In this document: positions 1-5,439 of the stretch, one piece after another | Position numbering within the stretch: the first letter of the stretch is position 1 | How the letters are laid out: every line of letters starts with the position of its first letter | From: an uncultured Paracoccus sp. | GTDB taxonomy: Bacteria; Pseudomonadota; Alphaproteobacteria; Rhodobacterales; Rhodobacteraceae | Reading direction: 5' to 3' | Length of the DNA: 6,329 bases | Assembly (NCBI GenBank): GCA_937859005.1 | Contig: CALLYR010000359.1 | Span: 1 to 6,329 of the forward strand | Notes under the pieces: model-generated | Databases searched by the model: none | The model's input: the letters and a program-made list of their open reading frames with translations, nothing else | Told to the model about the DNA's origin: nothing | Position numbers and translations under genes: made by a program

Positions 1-25
1 GGCTATAGGACAAGGGGGTGGTCAT
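1..25 (-). CDS. 5' end of a leftward gene, possibly DUF177/YceD (partial)
   Basis: Only the first eight codons lie in the window, reading MTTPLSYS from an ATG at 25-23. An AAAGG ribosome-binding sequence lies four bases upstream (34-30). The start is placed on this RBS, the divergent layout with bamE, and a promoter-like pair further upstream. In Rhodobacteraceae, bamE is commonly divergent from a DUF177 (YceD-like, 23S rRNA/ribosome related) gene that leads into rpmF, plsX and fabH. The short N-terminus fits that family's usual beginning, but eight residues cannot identify it. The identity is therefore inferred from synteny. The gene could also be something else, or the ATG could be spurious. 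Confidence 0.35.
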
Positions 26-34
26 GGGGCCTTT

Positions 35-56
35 CCGGCGGGCAAGTCCCGCCCGG
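35..56 (-). repeat. inverted repeat in the leader of the leftward gene
   Basis: CCGGCGGG (35-42) can pair with CCCGCCCGG (48-56), giving an eight-base-pair stem with one bulged C and a five-base loop. In the leftward transcript this hairpin ends right at the AAAGG ribosome-binding sequence, so it could affect translation start. It is GC-rich, has no U-tract, and sits before a start codon, so it is not an obvious terminator. A chance fold is possible in DNA this rich in GC. Confidence 0.4.
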
Positions 57-64
57 CGATGGAC

Positions 65-94
65 ATTCTTGAGCGTTGTGGCCGAGTTTGCTAA
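65..94 (-). promoter_or_regulatory. candidate sigma70-type promoter for the leftward gene
   Basis: Read on the minus strand, TTAGCA (94-89, 4/6 to TTGACA) and AAGAAT (70-65, 4/6 to TATAAT) are separated by 18 bases. Transcription would begin near position 57, leaving a leader of about 30 bases before the ATG at 25. The location suits the divergent gene pair. The match is modest and untested, and I found no comparably good rightward promoter for bamE in the same interval. Confidence 0.3.
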
Positions 95-185
95 GCCGGG
101 CGCGCGGCGTCAACCGGCCCAGGTCCGGGCAGCGCGGCCCGCGAACGACCGCGCCCGCGTGCGCCAAGGCAGGAGCCATGTGCAG

Positions 186-647
186 ATGACGACCAACCGG
201 CGCCGGATCATCGCGCTTGCCCTTGCCCTGCCGCTGCTGTCCGCGGCGGGTTGCACGCGGCTGCGGCGCAACCACGGCTATGTCCCGGCCGAGGACGAAC
301 TGGCGCAGGTCGTGGTGGGCGGGACCACGCGGGACGAACTGCCGGGGCTGATCGGCCAGCCCGGATCGCAGGGCGTGCTGACGGGATCGGCCTGGTATTA
401 CGTGGGGTCGCGCTGGGAACATTACGGGATGAACCCGCCCCGCGAAATCGACCGGCAGGTGGTCGCGATCAGCTTCGACGACGCCGGGGTCGTGACCAAT
501 GTCGAACGCTTCGGACTGGAAAGCGGCCAGGTCGTGGTGCTGTCGCGGCGCGTGACCGATACCGGCGTCTCGGGGCTGGGTGTGATCCGCCGGCTGCTGG
601 GCAACATCGGCAACTTCAATCCGGGGCAGTTGTTCGACCAGCCCTGA
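186..647 (+). CDS. bamE: outer membrane protein assembly factor BamE (SmpA/OmlA lipoprotein)
   Basis: This 153-residue lipoprotein is predicted to be part of the BAM complex, which inserts beta-barrel proteins into the outer membrane. The N-terminus has the basic run NRRR, a hydrophobic stretch (residues 8-19) and a lipobox-like SAAGC, with the lipidated cysteine at position 23. The -3 residue is Ala rather than the commoner Leu. The SmpA/OmlA fold covers about residues 32-115: a short helix with VGGTTRDEL, then IGQPGSQG, the aromatic strand WYYVGSRWEHYG, and VVAISFDDAG. The tail LLGNIGNFNP is typical of alphaproteobacterial BamE. The ATG at 186 was chosen because AGGAG (171-175) lies ten bases upstream and the signal peptide begins there. 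The frame is open back to position 18, but that extension would bury the signal peptide. It converges with msrB. The family call is confident; the complex role is by homology. Confidence 0.9.
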   Translation: MTTNRRRIIALALALPLLSAAGCTRLRRNHGYVPAEDELAQVVVGGTTRDELPGLIGQPGSQGVLTGSAWYYVGSRWEHYGMNPPREIDRQVVAISFDDAGVVTNVERFGLESGQVVVLSRRVTDTGVSGLGVIRRLLGNIGNFNPGQLFDQP

Positions 648-664
648 CGGGGCGAAACGCCGTC
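646..664 (+). other. small hairpin at the end of bamE, in the convergent gap
   Basis: Starting within the bamE stop codon, GAC-GG-GGCG pairs with CGCC-GTC around an AAA loop: seven base pairs with a two-base bulge. It lies in the 38-base gap between the convergent bamE and msrB stops, where a bidirectional terminator would be useful. No T-run follows on either strand, so a terminator function is doubtful; it may only cap the 3' end of the transcript. Confidence 0.3.
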
Positions 665-685
665 CCGCCGGATGCCGTGTCCCTG

Positions 686-1078
686 TCAGGCCGCGTCGGG
701 GACGAACCGCAGCGCCACGCCGTTGATGCAGTATCGCTGTCCCGTGGGCGGCGGGCCGTCGGGGAACACATGGCCCAGATGCGCGTCGCAGCGGTGACAG
801 CGGACTTCGGTGCGGATCATGCCGTGGCTGGCGTCGCGGTATTCGTCGATCGCGCCGCCCGCCTGCGAAAAGCTGGGCCAGCCGCAGTGGCTTTCGAATT
901 TCTGGTCGCCGTCGAACAGCGGCGCCCCGCAGCAGATACATTCGTAATGCCCCGGCCCCTCGGGAAAGCCGGGATGCGAGAACGGGCGCTCGGTCCCGGC
1001 CTTGCGGGTGACGCGATAGGTTTCCGGGTCCAGCAGCTCGCGCCATTCGGCGTCGCTGCGCGTGATCTTGTCAGACAT
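686..1078 (-). CDS. msrB: peptide-methionine (R)-S-oxide reductase MsrB
   Basis: This 130-residue cytosolic enzyme reduces the R-epimer of methionine sulfoxide in oxidised proteins back to methionine, normally using thioredoxin. The whole SelR domain is present. The zinc site is formed by two CxxC pairs, C47/C50 (CICC) and C94/C97 (RCHRC). The catalytic cysteine is C117 in RYCINGVALRF. C65 in HCGWPSF occupies the usual resolving position, so it should be the two-cysteine, non-selenium form. No signal peptide is seen. The ATG at 1078 is preferred because AGGA lies seven bases upstream and the protein starts at the usual family position. An in-frame ATG at 1105 would add nine residues without a clear RBS. 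It is divergent from the olsB-like gene (103-base gap) and convergent with bamE, so it is probably monocistronic. Confidence 0.95.
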   Translation of the reverse strand: MSDKITRSDAEWRELLDPETYRVTRKAGTERPFSHPGFPEGPGHYECICCGAPLFDGDQKFESHCGWPSFSQAGGAIDEYRDASHGMIRTEVRCHRCDAHLGHVFPDGPPPTGQRYCINGVALRFVPDAA

Positions 1079-1181
1079 GTGGTAATCCTGTTGCGGTGTC
1101 GTCATGATGTGGGATCGAACTTTCACGGAACAACCGGGCATGTCCTGCCGTTCCCGTTGTGGCCGACGCCAGGATGATCCG

Positions 1182-1937
1182 ATGCTGAACCTGCGCAAGG
1201 GGCATTACGCCGTCCGCATCGGCGAGACCGCGGACGACTTGCGGGCCGCGCAGCGCCTGCGCTGGATGTGCTTTGTCGGCAGCCGCACCGGGCAGGACGG
1301 CCCCGGCGCGCTGGATGCCGACGATCTGGACGATCTGTGTCATCATGCCCTGGTCGAGGACTGCAGCAGCGGCGCGCTGGTCGGCTGTTTCCGCATCCTG
1401 CCGCTGTCCAGCGGGGCCGGGATCGAGAGCAGCTATTCCGCGCGTCACTATGACCTGTCCGCCCTGCGGGATTTCGCCGGCCCGATGGTCGAGATCGGGC
1501 GGTTCTGCATCCATCCCGCGTGGCGCGACCCCGACATCCTGCGCGTCAGCTGGGGGGCGCTGGCGGGCTTCGTGGACCGCACGGGGACCGAGATGCTGTT
1601 CGGCTGTTCATCCTTCGTGGGAACCGACACGACGCGCTACGAGGACGCCTTTGCCCTGCTGCGCGAACGCCACCTGGCGCCGGAACGCTGGCTGCCGCGC
1701 GTCAAGGCGCCGGAGGTGTTCCACTTTGGCATGGCCCTGCGGCAGCGGGCGCCCGATCCGGTCGCAGCCATGGCCGCGATGCCACCCCTGCTGCGCAGCT
1801 ATCTGGCGATGGGGGGGCGGGTCAGTGATCATGCAGTGGTGGACCGGCGGCTGGATACGCTGCATGTCTTTACCGGGCTGGAAATCCGCGCGATCCCGCC
1901 CGCCCGTGCCCGGCTGCTGCGGGCGCTGGCGGAATAA
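1182..1937 (+). CDS. olsB: OlsB-like L-ornithine N-alpha-acyltransferase (GNAT-fold)
   Basis: This 251-residue protein resembles OlsB, which moves a 3-hydroxyacyl chain from acyl-ACP to the alpha-amino group of ornithine, the first step in phosphorus-free ornithine lipids. Family-like motifs are LRWMCFVG (26-33), the hydrophobic strand ALVGCFRILPL (65-75), EIGRFCIHP (104-112), GCSSFVGTD (141-149), PPLLRSYLAMGG (201-212) and DTLHVFTGLEI (225-235). No membrane segment is evident; the enzyme should act at the inner face of the membrane. The ATG at 1182 has AGGA seven bases upstream (1171-1174). The companion acyltransferase gene olsA, often adjacent in relatives, is not next to it: tgt follows after 66 bases. 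It could instead be another hemolysin-like/Acetyltransf_5 acyltransferase with a different amine acceptor. The family call is firm, the exact substrate is inferred. Confidence 0.75.
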   Translation: MLNLRKGHYAVRIGETADDLRAAQRLRWMCFVGSRTGQDGPGALDADDLDDLCHHALVEDCSSGALVGCFRILPLSSGAGIESSYSARHYDLSALRDFAGPMVEIGRFCIHPAWRDPDILRVSWGALAGFVDRTGTEMLFGCSSFVGTDTTRYEDAFALLRERHLAPERWLPRVKAPEVFHFGMALRQRAPDPVAAMAAMPPLLRSYLAMGGRVSDHAVVDRRLDTLHVFTGLEIRAIPPARARLLRALAE

Positions 1938-2003
1938 GCCCTGGCTTGCACAGGCGATCTGGCGGGGCTAGACCGGCCAGCCTTGGCAGGCGGCGGGGCA
2001 GAC

Positions 2004-3131
2004 ATGAGCGGATTTTCCTTCACCCTGAACGGCACGGACGGCAAGGCGCGCACTGGCGTCATCGACACGCCCCGCGGCCGGATCCGCACCCCCGCCTTCA
2101 TGCCCGTGGGCACGGCCGGCACGGTCAAGGCGATGCTGCCCGAATCCGTGCGCGCCACCGGGGCCGACATCGTGCTGGGCAACACCTATCACCTGATGCT
2201 GCGCCCCGGCGCGGAACGGATCGCGCGGCTGGGGGGGCTGCACCGATTCATGAACTGGGACCGCCCCATCCTGACCGATTCGGGCGGCTTCCAGGTGATG
2301 AGCCTGTCGGACCTGCGCAAGCTGACCGAGGAGGGCGTCACCTTTGCCAGCCATGTGGACGGATCGCGCCATTTCCTGTCCCCCGAAACCAGCATGGAGA
2401 TCCAGCGGCAGCTCGGGTCCGACATCGTGATGGCCTTCGACGAATGTCCCGCGCTGCCTGCAAGCCACGACCGGCAGGCGGAAGCCATGCGCCTGTCGAT
2501 GCGCTGGGCGCAGCGGTCGCGCGACGCCTTCGGCGACCGTCCCGGACATGCGCTGTTCGGGATCATGCAGGGCGGGGTAGAGCGCGATCTGCGCGAGGAA
2601 TCGGCCTCGGCCCTGCGCGCCATCGGCTTTGACGGCTATGCCATCGGCGGCCTTGCGGTGGGCGAGGGGCAGGCGGCGATGTTCGACGTCCTCGACTATG
2701 CCGCCGACCTGCTGCCCGCAGACCGGCCGCGTTACCTGATGGGCGTGGGCAAGCCCGACGACATCGTGGGCGCGGTCCAGCGCGGGGTGGACATGATGGA
2801 CTGCGTGCTGCCGTCGCGGTCCGGGCGCACCGGGCAGGCGTGGACGCGGCGCGGACAGGTCAACATCAAGAACGCCCGCCACGCCGACGACCCGCGCCCG
2901 CTGGACGAAGCCTGCACCTGCCCGGCCTGCGCCAGTTATTCCCGCGCCTATCTGCATCATGTCTTCCGCGCCGGAGAGATGATTTCCGGGATGCTGCTGA
3001 CCTGGCACAACCTGCATTATTTCCAGCAGATCATGCAGGGGATGCGTGATGCCATCACGGCGGGAACGCTGGACGGCTGGGTTGCGGATTTCCACGCCGC
3101 CCGCGCCGCGGGCGACATCGAGCCGGTCTAG
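2004..3131 (+). CDS. tgt: queuine tRNA-ribosyltransferase (tRNA-guanine transglycosylase)
   Basis: This 375-residue enzyme exchanges guanine-34 in GUN-anticodon tRNAs for the queuosine precursor preQ1. The TIM-barrel is complete. By comparison with the Zymomonas enzyme, D92 (TDSGGFQVMSL) is the general acid/base, D146 and C148 (FDEC) contact the base, D266 (VDMMDCVLP) is the nucleophile, and C304, C306, C309 and H335 bind zinc. V219 in GGLAVGE and C148 are the bacterial type of pocket, so preQ1 rather than queuine is the expected substrate. The ATG at 2004 matches the family N-terminus. Upstream there is only a loose G-rich stretch, and the open frame before it begins at a TTG. The 66-base gap after the olsB-like gene allows co-transcription. 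No other queuosine gene lies in the window. Its stop codon interlocks with that of the convergent membrane-protein gene. Confidence 0.97.
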   Translation: MSGFSFTLNGTDGKARTGVIDTPRGRIRTPAFMPVGTAGTVKAMLPESVRATGADIVLGNTYHLMLRPGAERIARLGGLHRFMNWDRPILTDSGGFQVMSLSDLRKLTEEGVTFASHVDGSRHFLSPETSMEIQRQLGSDIVMAFDECPALPASHDRQAEAMRLSMRWAQRSRDAFGDRPGHALFGIMQGGVERDLREESASALRAIGFDGYAIGGLAVGEGQAAMFDVLDYAADLLPADRPRYLMGVGKPDDIVGAVQRGVDMMDCVLPSRSGRTGQAWTRRGQVNIKNARHADDPRPLDEACTCPACASYSRAYLHHVFRAGEMISGMLLTWHNLHYFQQIMQGMRDAITAGTLDGWVADFHAARAAGDIEPV

Positions 3132-3775
3132 GTTCGGGGCGGACGCGGGCGATAGGCGGGCAGCGACCAGCCGAACAGCATCGACCCCGCCCGCAGCAGG
3201 AACGTCCCCGCCCCGCAGGCGATCAGCGCGGCGGGCCGCGGCATTCCCAGCCCGGTCAGGATCAGCGCCAGCAGCGCCCCGCCAAAGGCCGCGGTCAGAT
3301 ACAGCTCGCCCCTCTTCAGCACCAGGGGCACCTCGTTGCCGACCACGTCGCGCATCAGCCCGCCGAAGCTGCCGGTGACGACGCCGGCGATGACGACGAT
3401 CACCGGCCCGAAGCCGCCCGCAAGCGCCGCGCCCACTCCGGCCGGGACGGCCACGGACAGCGCCATGGCGTCCAGCCACAGAAGCCAGCGATAGCGGCTT
3501 TCGACCAGATGCGCCGTCCAGAACACCAGGAACGCCGCAGCCACCGCCAACAGCACGAAGCCCGGCCGCGACACCCAGAATACCTCGCGCCCCAGCACCA
3601 GATCCCGCACTGTGCCGCCGCCCACGGCGGTCATCGCGGCCATGAAGATGAATCCGACCGGATCGAGCTGCTTGCGGCTGGCGACCAGCGCGCCCGTCAG
3701 CGCAAAGACCAGCACCGACGCATAGTCCAGCGCCAGCACGAACCCGGACATCGCGCCCGCCAGATCGGGCTTCAT
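3128..3775 (-). CDS. TRIC/UPF0126 (YicG/YadS-like) inner-membrane protein
   Basis: This 215-residue integral membrane protein consists of two homologous halves, each of the family's three-helix repeat, plus a last helix, so about seven membrane segments are expected. Repeat 1 (about 12-92) carries FALTGALVASRKQLD and the signature GGGTVRD (52-58). Repeat 2 (about 98-178) carries LDAMALSVAV and FGGLMRD (137-143). Bacterial relatives include TRIC-type cation channels, and the Pfam domain was once labelled a glycine transporter; the cargo here cannot be read from sequence. Its ATG overlaps the rnhA stop as ATGA and there is no clear Shine-Dalgarno sequence, so translation probably depends on coupling to rnhA. 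A second in-frame ATG at 3751 would trim eight residues. The gene end interlocks with that of tgt. Confidence 0.88.
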   Translation of the reverse strand: MKPDLAGAMSGFVLALDYASVLVFALTGALVASRKQLDPVGFIFMAAMTAVGGGTVRDLVLGREVFWVSRPGFVLLAVAAAFLVFWTAHLVESRYRWLLWLDAMALSVAVPAGVGAALAGGFGPVIVVIAGVVTGSFGGLMRDVVGNEVPLVLKRGELYLTAAFGGALLALILTGLGMPRPAALIACGAGTFLLRAGSMLFGWSLPAYRPRPPRT

Positions 3776-4221
3776 TTGAACGGCGCCATGCCGGCGCGGG
3801 CCAGTTCGTCCGCGCGTTCGTTTTCGGGATGACCCGCGTGCCCCTTGATCCAGGCCCAGGTCACCTTGTGGCGTGCCCGCGCGTCATCCAGCCGCTGCCA
3901 CAGATCGGCGTTCTTGACCGGCTTGCGGCCGGCGGTCTTCCAGCCGTTCTTCTTCCAGCCGTGGATCCAGGCGGTGACGCCGTTCTTGACATAGGCGCTG
4001 TCGGTCGTGACGGTGATTGCGCTGGGCCGGGTCAGGGTTTCCAGCGCGGCGATGGCGGCCATCAGTTCCATCCGGTTGTTGGTGGTGTCCGGCTCTCCGC
4101 CCGACAACTCGCGTTCCCGGACGATGATGGCCCCGTCCAACGCGCGCATGAGGACGCCCCAGCCGCCGGGGCCGGGGTTGCCGGAACAGGCGCCGTCGGT
4201 CCAGGCGAACAGGTCAGGCAT
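3772..4221 (-). CDS. rnhA: ribonuclease HI
   Basis: This 149-residue cytosolic nuclease degrades the RNA strand of RNA/DNA hybrids (R-loops, primers). The catalytic set is complete: D9 (WTDGACSGNPGPGGWG), E52 (NNRMELMAA), D74 (TTDSAYV), H128 (KGHAGHPEN) and D138 (ERADELA). The basic handle region is also present (WIHGWKKNGWKT, 85-96). Length matches the bacterial family. The ATG at 4221 gives the standard N-terminus MPDLFAWTDG but has only a weak G-rich stretch upstream. An in-frame ATG at 4278 would add 19 residues and lies 13 bases after a strong AAGGA (4296-4292), so the true start is not settled. It follows ispH after a 197-base spacer, an order seen in related bacteria, and overlaps the next gene by four bases. 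Confidence 0.95.
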   Translation of the reverse strand: MPDLFAWTDGACSGNPGPGGWGVLMRALDGAIIVRERELSGGEPDTTNNRMELMAAIAALETLTRPSAITVTTDSAYVKNGVTAWIHGWKKNGWKTAGRKPVKNADLWQRLDDARARHKVTWAWIKGHAGHPENERADELARAGMAPFK

Positions 4222-4291
4222 GCCCGCACCCGATGCAATGGCAGGACCGTGCCTTGTGGCCTGCCGGATGAAGCGCATACGGCAAGGTCAT
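4214..4291 (-). CDS. possible 25-codon Cys/His-rich small ORF overlapping the rnhA start
   Basis: A short frame opens with ATG at 4291 and stops with TGA at 4216-4214, eight bases inside rnhA as started at 4221. The end of its product contains three Cys and two His in CHCIGCGHA. GGGAAAGGA abuts the ATG with no spacer, so the third codon, TTG, has a better ribosome-binding distance (six bases). Translation across the rnhA start could couple the two genes. About 72% of its third positions are G/C, lower than neighbouring genes, which argues against a conserved protein. I do not recognise it and consider it a candidate only. Confidence 0.2.
   Translation of the reverse strand: MTLPYALHPAGHKARSCHCIGCGHA
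4240..4265 (-). repeat. inverted repeat just upstream of rnhA
   Basis: GGCAGG-A-CC (4240-4248) pairs with GG-CCTGCC (4258-4265) around a nine-base loop, an eight-base-pair stem with one bulged A. In the leftward mRNA it ends 18 bases before the rnhA ATG at 4221 and lies inside the possible small ORF. It could hide or expose the rnhA start region. No U-tract follows, so it is not a standard terminator. Confidence 0.35.
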
Positions 4292-4302
4292 TCCTTTCCC
4301 AT

Positions 4303-4339
4303 CCGGGCGCAGATATCGCGCGGCCCGGCGGGCGCCCGG
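4303..4339 (-). repeat. perfect 8-bp inverted repeat in the ispH-rnhA spacer
   Basis: CCGGGCGC (4303-4310) and GCGCCCGG (4332-4339) are exact reverse complements separated by 21 bases. With the palindromic GGCCCGAGGGCC nearby (4368 region to the right) and the hairpin at 4383-4416, this makes the 197-base ispH-rnhA spacer rich in potential stems. The repeat contains only G and C, so chance in GC-rich DNA is a real alternative. I see no promoter or protein-binding motif that I can name. Confidence 0.3.
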
Positions 4340-4382
4340 CAAACGGTCCGGCGGATCGTTCCCAGTGGCCCGAGGGCCGGCA

Positions 4383-4416
4383 GGTCCGGGGCAGGGGCAG
4401 GCCGCCCCGGCGGACC
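4383..4416 (-). other. hairpin immediately after the ispH stop (terminator-like, no U-tract)
   Basis: GGTCC-GGGGC (4383-4392) pairs with GCCCC-GGC-GGACC (4404-4416): two five-base-pair stems separated by a three-base bulge, with an eleven-base loop. It starts five bases after the ispH stop codon. Leftward transcription would next read TGCCGGCCC, so the run of U expected of a classical intrinsic terminator is absent. It may mark an mRNA 3' end or protect it from exonucleases. Weak terminators of this kind are common in GC-rich alphaproteobacteria. Confidence 0.4.
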
Positions 4417-4421
4417 GCGCC

Positions 4422-5381
4422 TCATCCCGCGACCGGCTCGCGCAGGACGCGGGGGACCTTGAACTCCACCCGCTCCTGCGCGGTTTCGACCACCTCGACG
4501 GACAGGTCATGGCGGTCGGCAAAGGCGGCGATCACCTCGTCCACCAGCACCTCGGGGGCGCTGGCGCCTGCGGTCACGCCAACGGCGCGGATGCCGTCCA
4601 GCGCGCGCCAGTCGATCTCGGCCGCCGAGTTAACCAACTGAGCATAGCCGCAGCCCGCGGCGCGCCCGACCTCGACCAGCCGGCGCGAGTTCGAACTGTT
4701 GGGCGCGCCGATCACCAGCAGCGCGTCGATCCGCGGTGCGATCGCCTTGACCGCCGCCTGCCGGTTGGTGGTGGCATAGCAGATGTCGTCCTTGGCGGGA
4801 CCGACGATGGCGGGAAACCGCGCCTGCAGGGCGGCGACGATTTCGGCGGTGTCGTCCACCGACAGGGTGGTCTGCGTGATCCAGGCCAGCCGTTCGGGAT
4901 CGCGCGGCGCGATGCGCGCCACGTCATCGACCGTTTCGACCAGGATCACCTCGCCCTCGGGCAGCTGGCCCATGGTGCCCAGCACCTCGGGGTGGCCGGC
5001 ATGGCCGATCATGACCATCTGAAGGCCGTCCGCGTGATGGCGCTCGGCCTCGACATGGACCTTGCTGACCAGCGGGCAGGTCGCGTCCACATAGACCATG
5101 TTGCGCCGCTGCGCCTCGGCGGGGACGGATTTCGGCACGCCATGGGCCGAAAAGATCACCGGGCGGTCGTCGGGGCAGTTGTCCAGGTCCTCGACGAAGA
5201 CCGCGCCCTGGGCGCGCAGACCGTCCACGACAAAGCGGTTGTGGACGATCTCGTGCCGGACATAGACGGGGGCGCCCCATTTCTGCAGCGCCATTTCCAC
5301 GATCTTCACGGCCCGGTCCACGCCGGCGCAGAACCCGCGCGGCGCGGCCAGATACAGGGTCAGGGGGGGCTTTTCGTCCAT
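4422..5381 (-). CDS. ispH: 4-hydroxy-3-methylbut-2-enyl diphosphate reductase
   Basis: This 319-residue iron-sulfur enzyme performs the last step of the non-mevalonate (MEP/DXP) isoprenoid pathway, turning HMBPP into IPP and DMAPP in the cytosol. The three [4Fe-4S] ligands are C18 (APRGFCAGV), C102 (VDATCPLVSKVH) and C201 (DDICYATTNRQ). H47, H80 and H130, and the proton donor E132 (GHAGHPEVLG), are in place. The diphosphate-binding GAPNSSNS (225-232) and TAGASAPE are also present, so it should be active. The ATG at 5381 gives the usual short N-terminus before the first cysteine; the open frame above it reaches only a TTG at 5411. No good Shine-Dalgarno sequence is visible. It follows the NYN gene after 58 bases that hold a strong hairpin, and precedes rnhA. 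Confidence 0.97.
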   Translation of the reverse strand: MDEKPPLTLYLAAPRGFCAGVDRAVKIVEMALQKWGAPVYVRHEIVHNRFVVDGLRAQGAVFVEDLDNCPDDRPVIFSAHGVPKSVPAEAQRRNMVYVDATCPLVSKVHVEAERHHADGLQMVMIGHAGHPEVLGTMGQLPEGEVILVETVDDVARIAPRDPERLAWITQTTLSVDDTAEIVAALQARFPAIVGPAKDDICYATTNRQAAVKAIAPRIDALLVIGAPNSSNSRRLVEVGRAAGCGYAQLVNSAAEIDWRALDGIRAVGVTAGASAPEVLVDEVIAAFADRHDLSVEVVETAQERVEFKVPRVLREPVAG

Positions 5382-5402
5382 GCGCGCAGGGGTAACGCGG
5401 GC

Positions 5403-5437
5403 GGGCGCCAAGGTCCAGTGGCCCGGACCCGGCGCCC
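5403..5437 (-). other. strong hairpin between the NYN gene and ispH
   Basis: GGGCGCC (5403-5409) pairs perfectly with GGCGCCC (5431-5437), and GGTCC (5412-5416) with GGACC (5425-5429). A small 2x1 internal loop separates the two stems and the terminal loop has eight bases. These twelve base pairs fill most of the 58-base gap and begin two bases after the NYN stop codon. No U-tract follows on the ispH side. It could be a weak or Rho-assisted terminator, an mRNA-stabilising stem, or an element in the ispH leader, since it ends 21 bases before the ispH start. Confidence 0.5.
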
Positions 5438-5439
5438 GG

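Noticed and set aside
69..97. Possible rightward bamE promoter TTGAGC / TAAGCC
   Set aside because: The -35 matches 4/6 with 17-base spacing, but the -10 matches only 2/6.
18..185. Upstream extension of bamE by 56 codons
   Set aside because: It would place the signal peptide and lipobox inside the protein; the ATG at 186 has a well-placed AGGAG.
3..1046. 347-codon minus-strand open frame across bamE and msrB
   Set aside because: It is antisense to bamE and in a different frame from msrB; its Arg/Pro/His-rich product matches no family I know.
1121..1160. Possible Pho box or regulatory stem in the msrB/olsB divergent gap
   Set aside because: CTTTCAC resembles one half of a PhoB site but no second half lies at the right distance. 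The alternative stems (ACGGAAC with GTTCCCGT, or ACAAC with GTTGT) are short and interrupted.
1968..3479. 503-codon open frame on the minus strand across tgt
   Set aside because: It is antisense to a tgt gene with every catalytic residue and continues into the TRIC-type gene in another frame. Its product is low-complexity Arg/Ala/Gly/His-rich, typical of shadow frames in GC-rich DNA.
4312..4342. Possible rnhA promoter TTGCCG / GATATC on the minus strand
   Set aside because: The spacing is 19 bases and the -10 matches only 3 of 6 positions; too weak to annotate.
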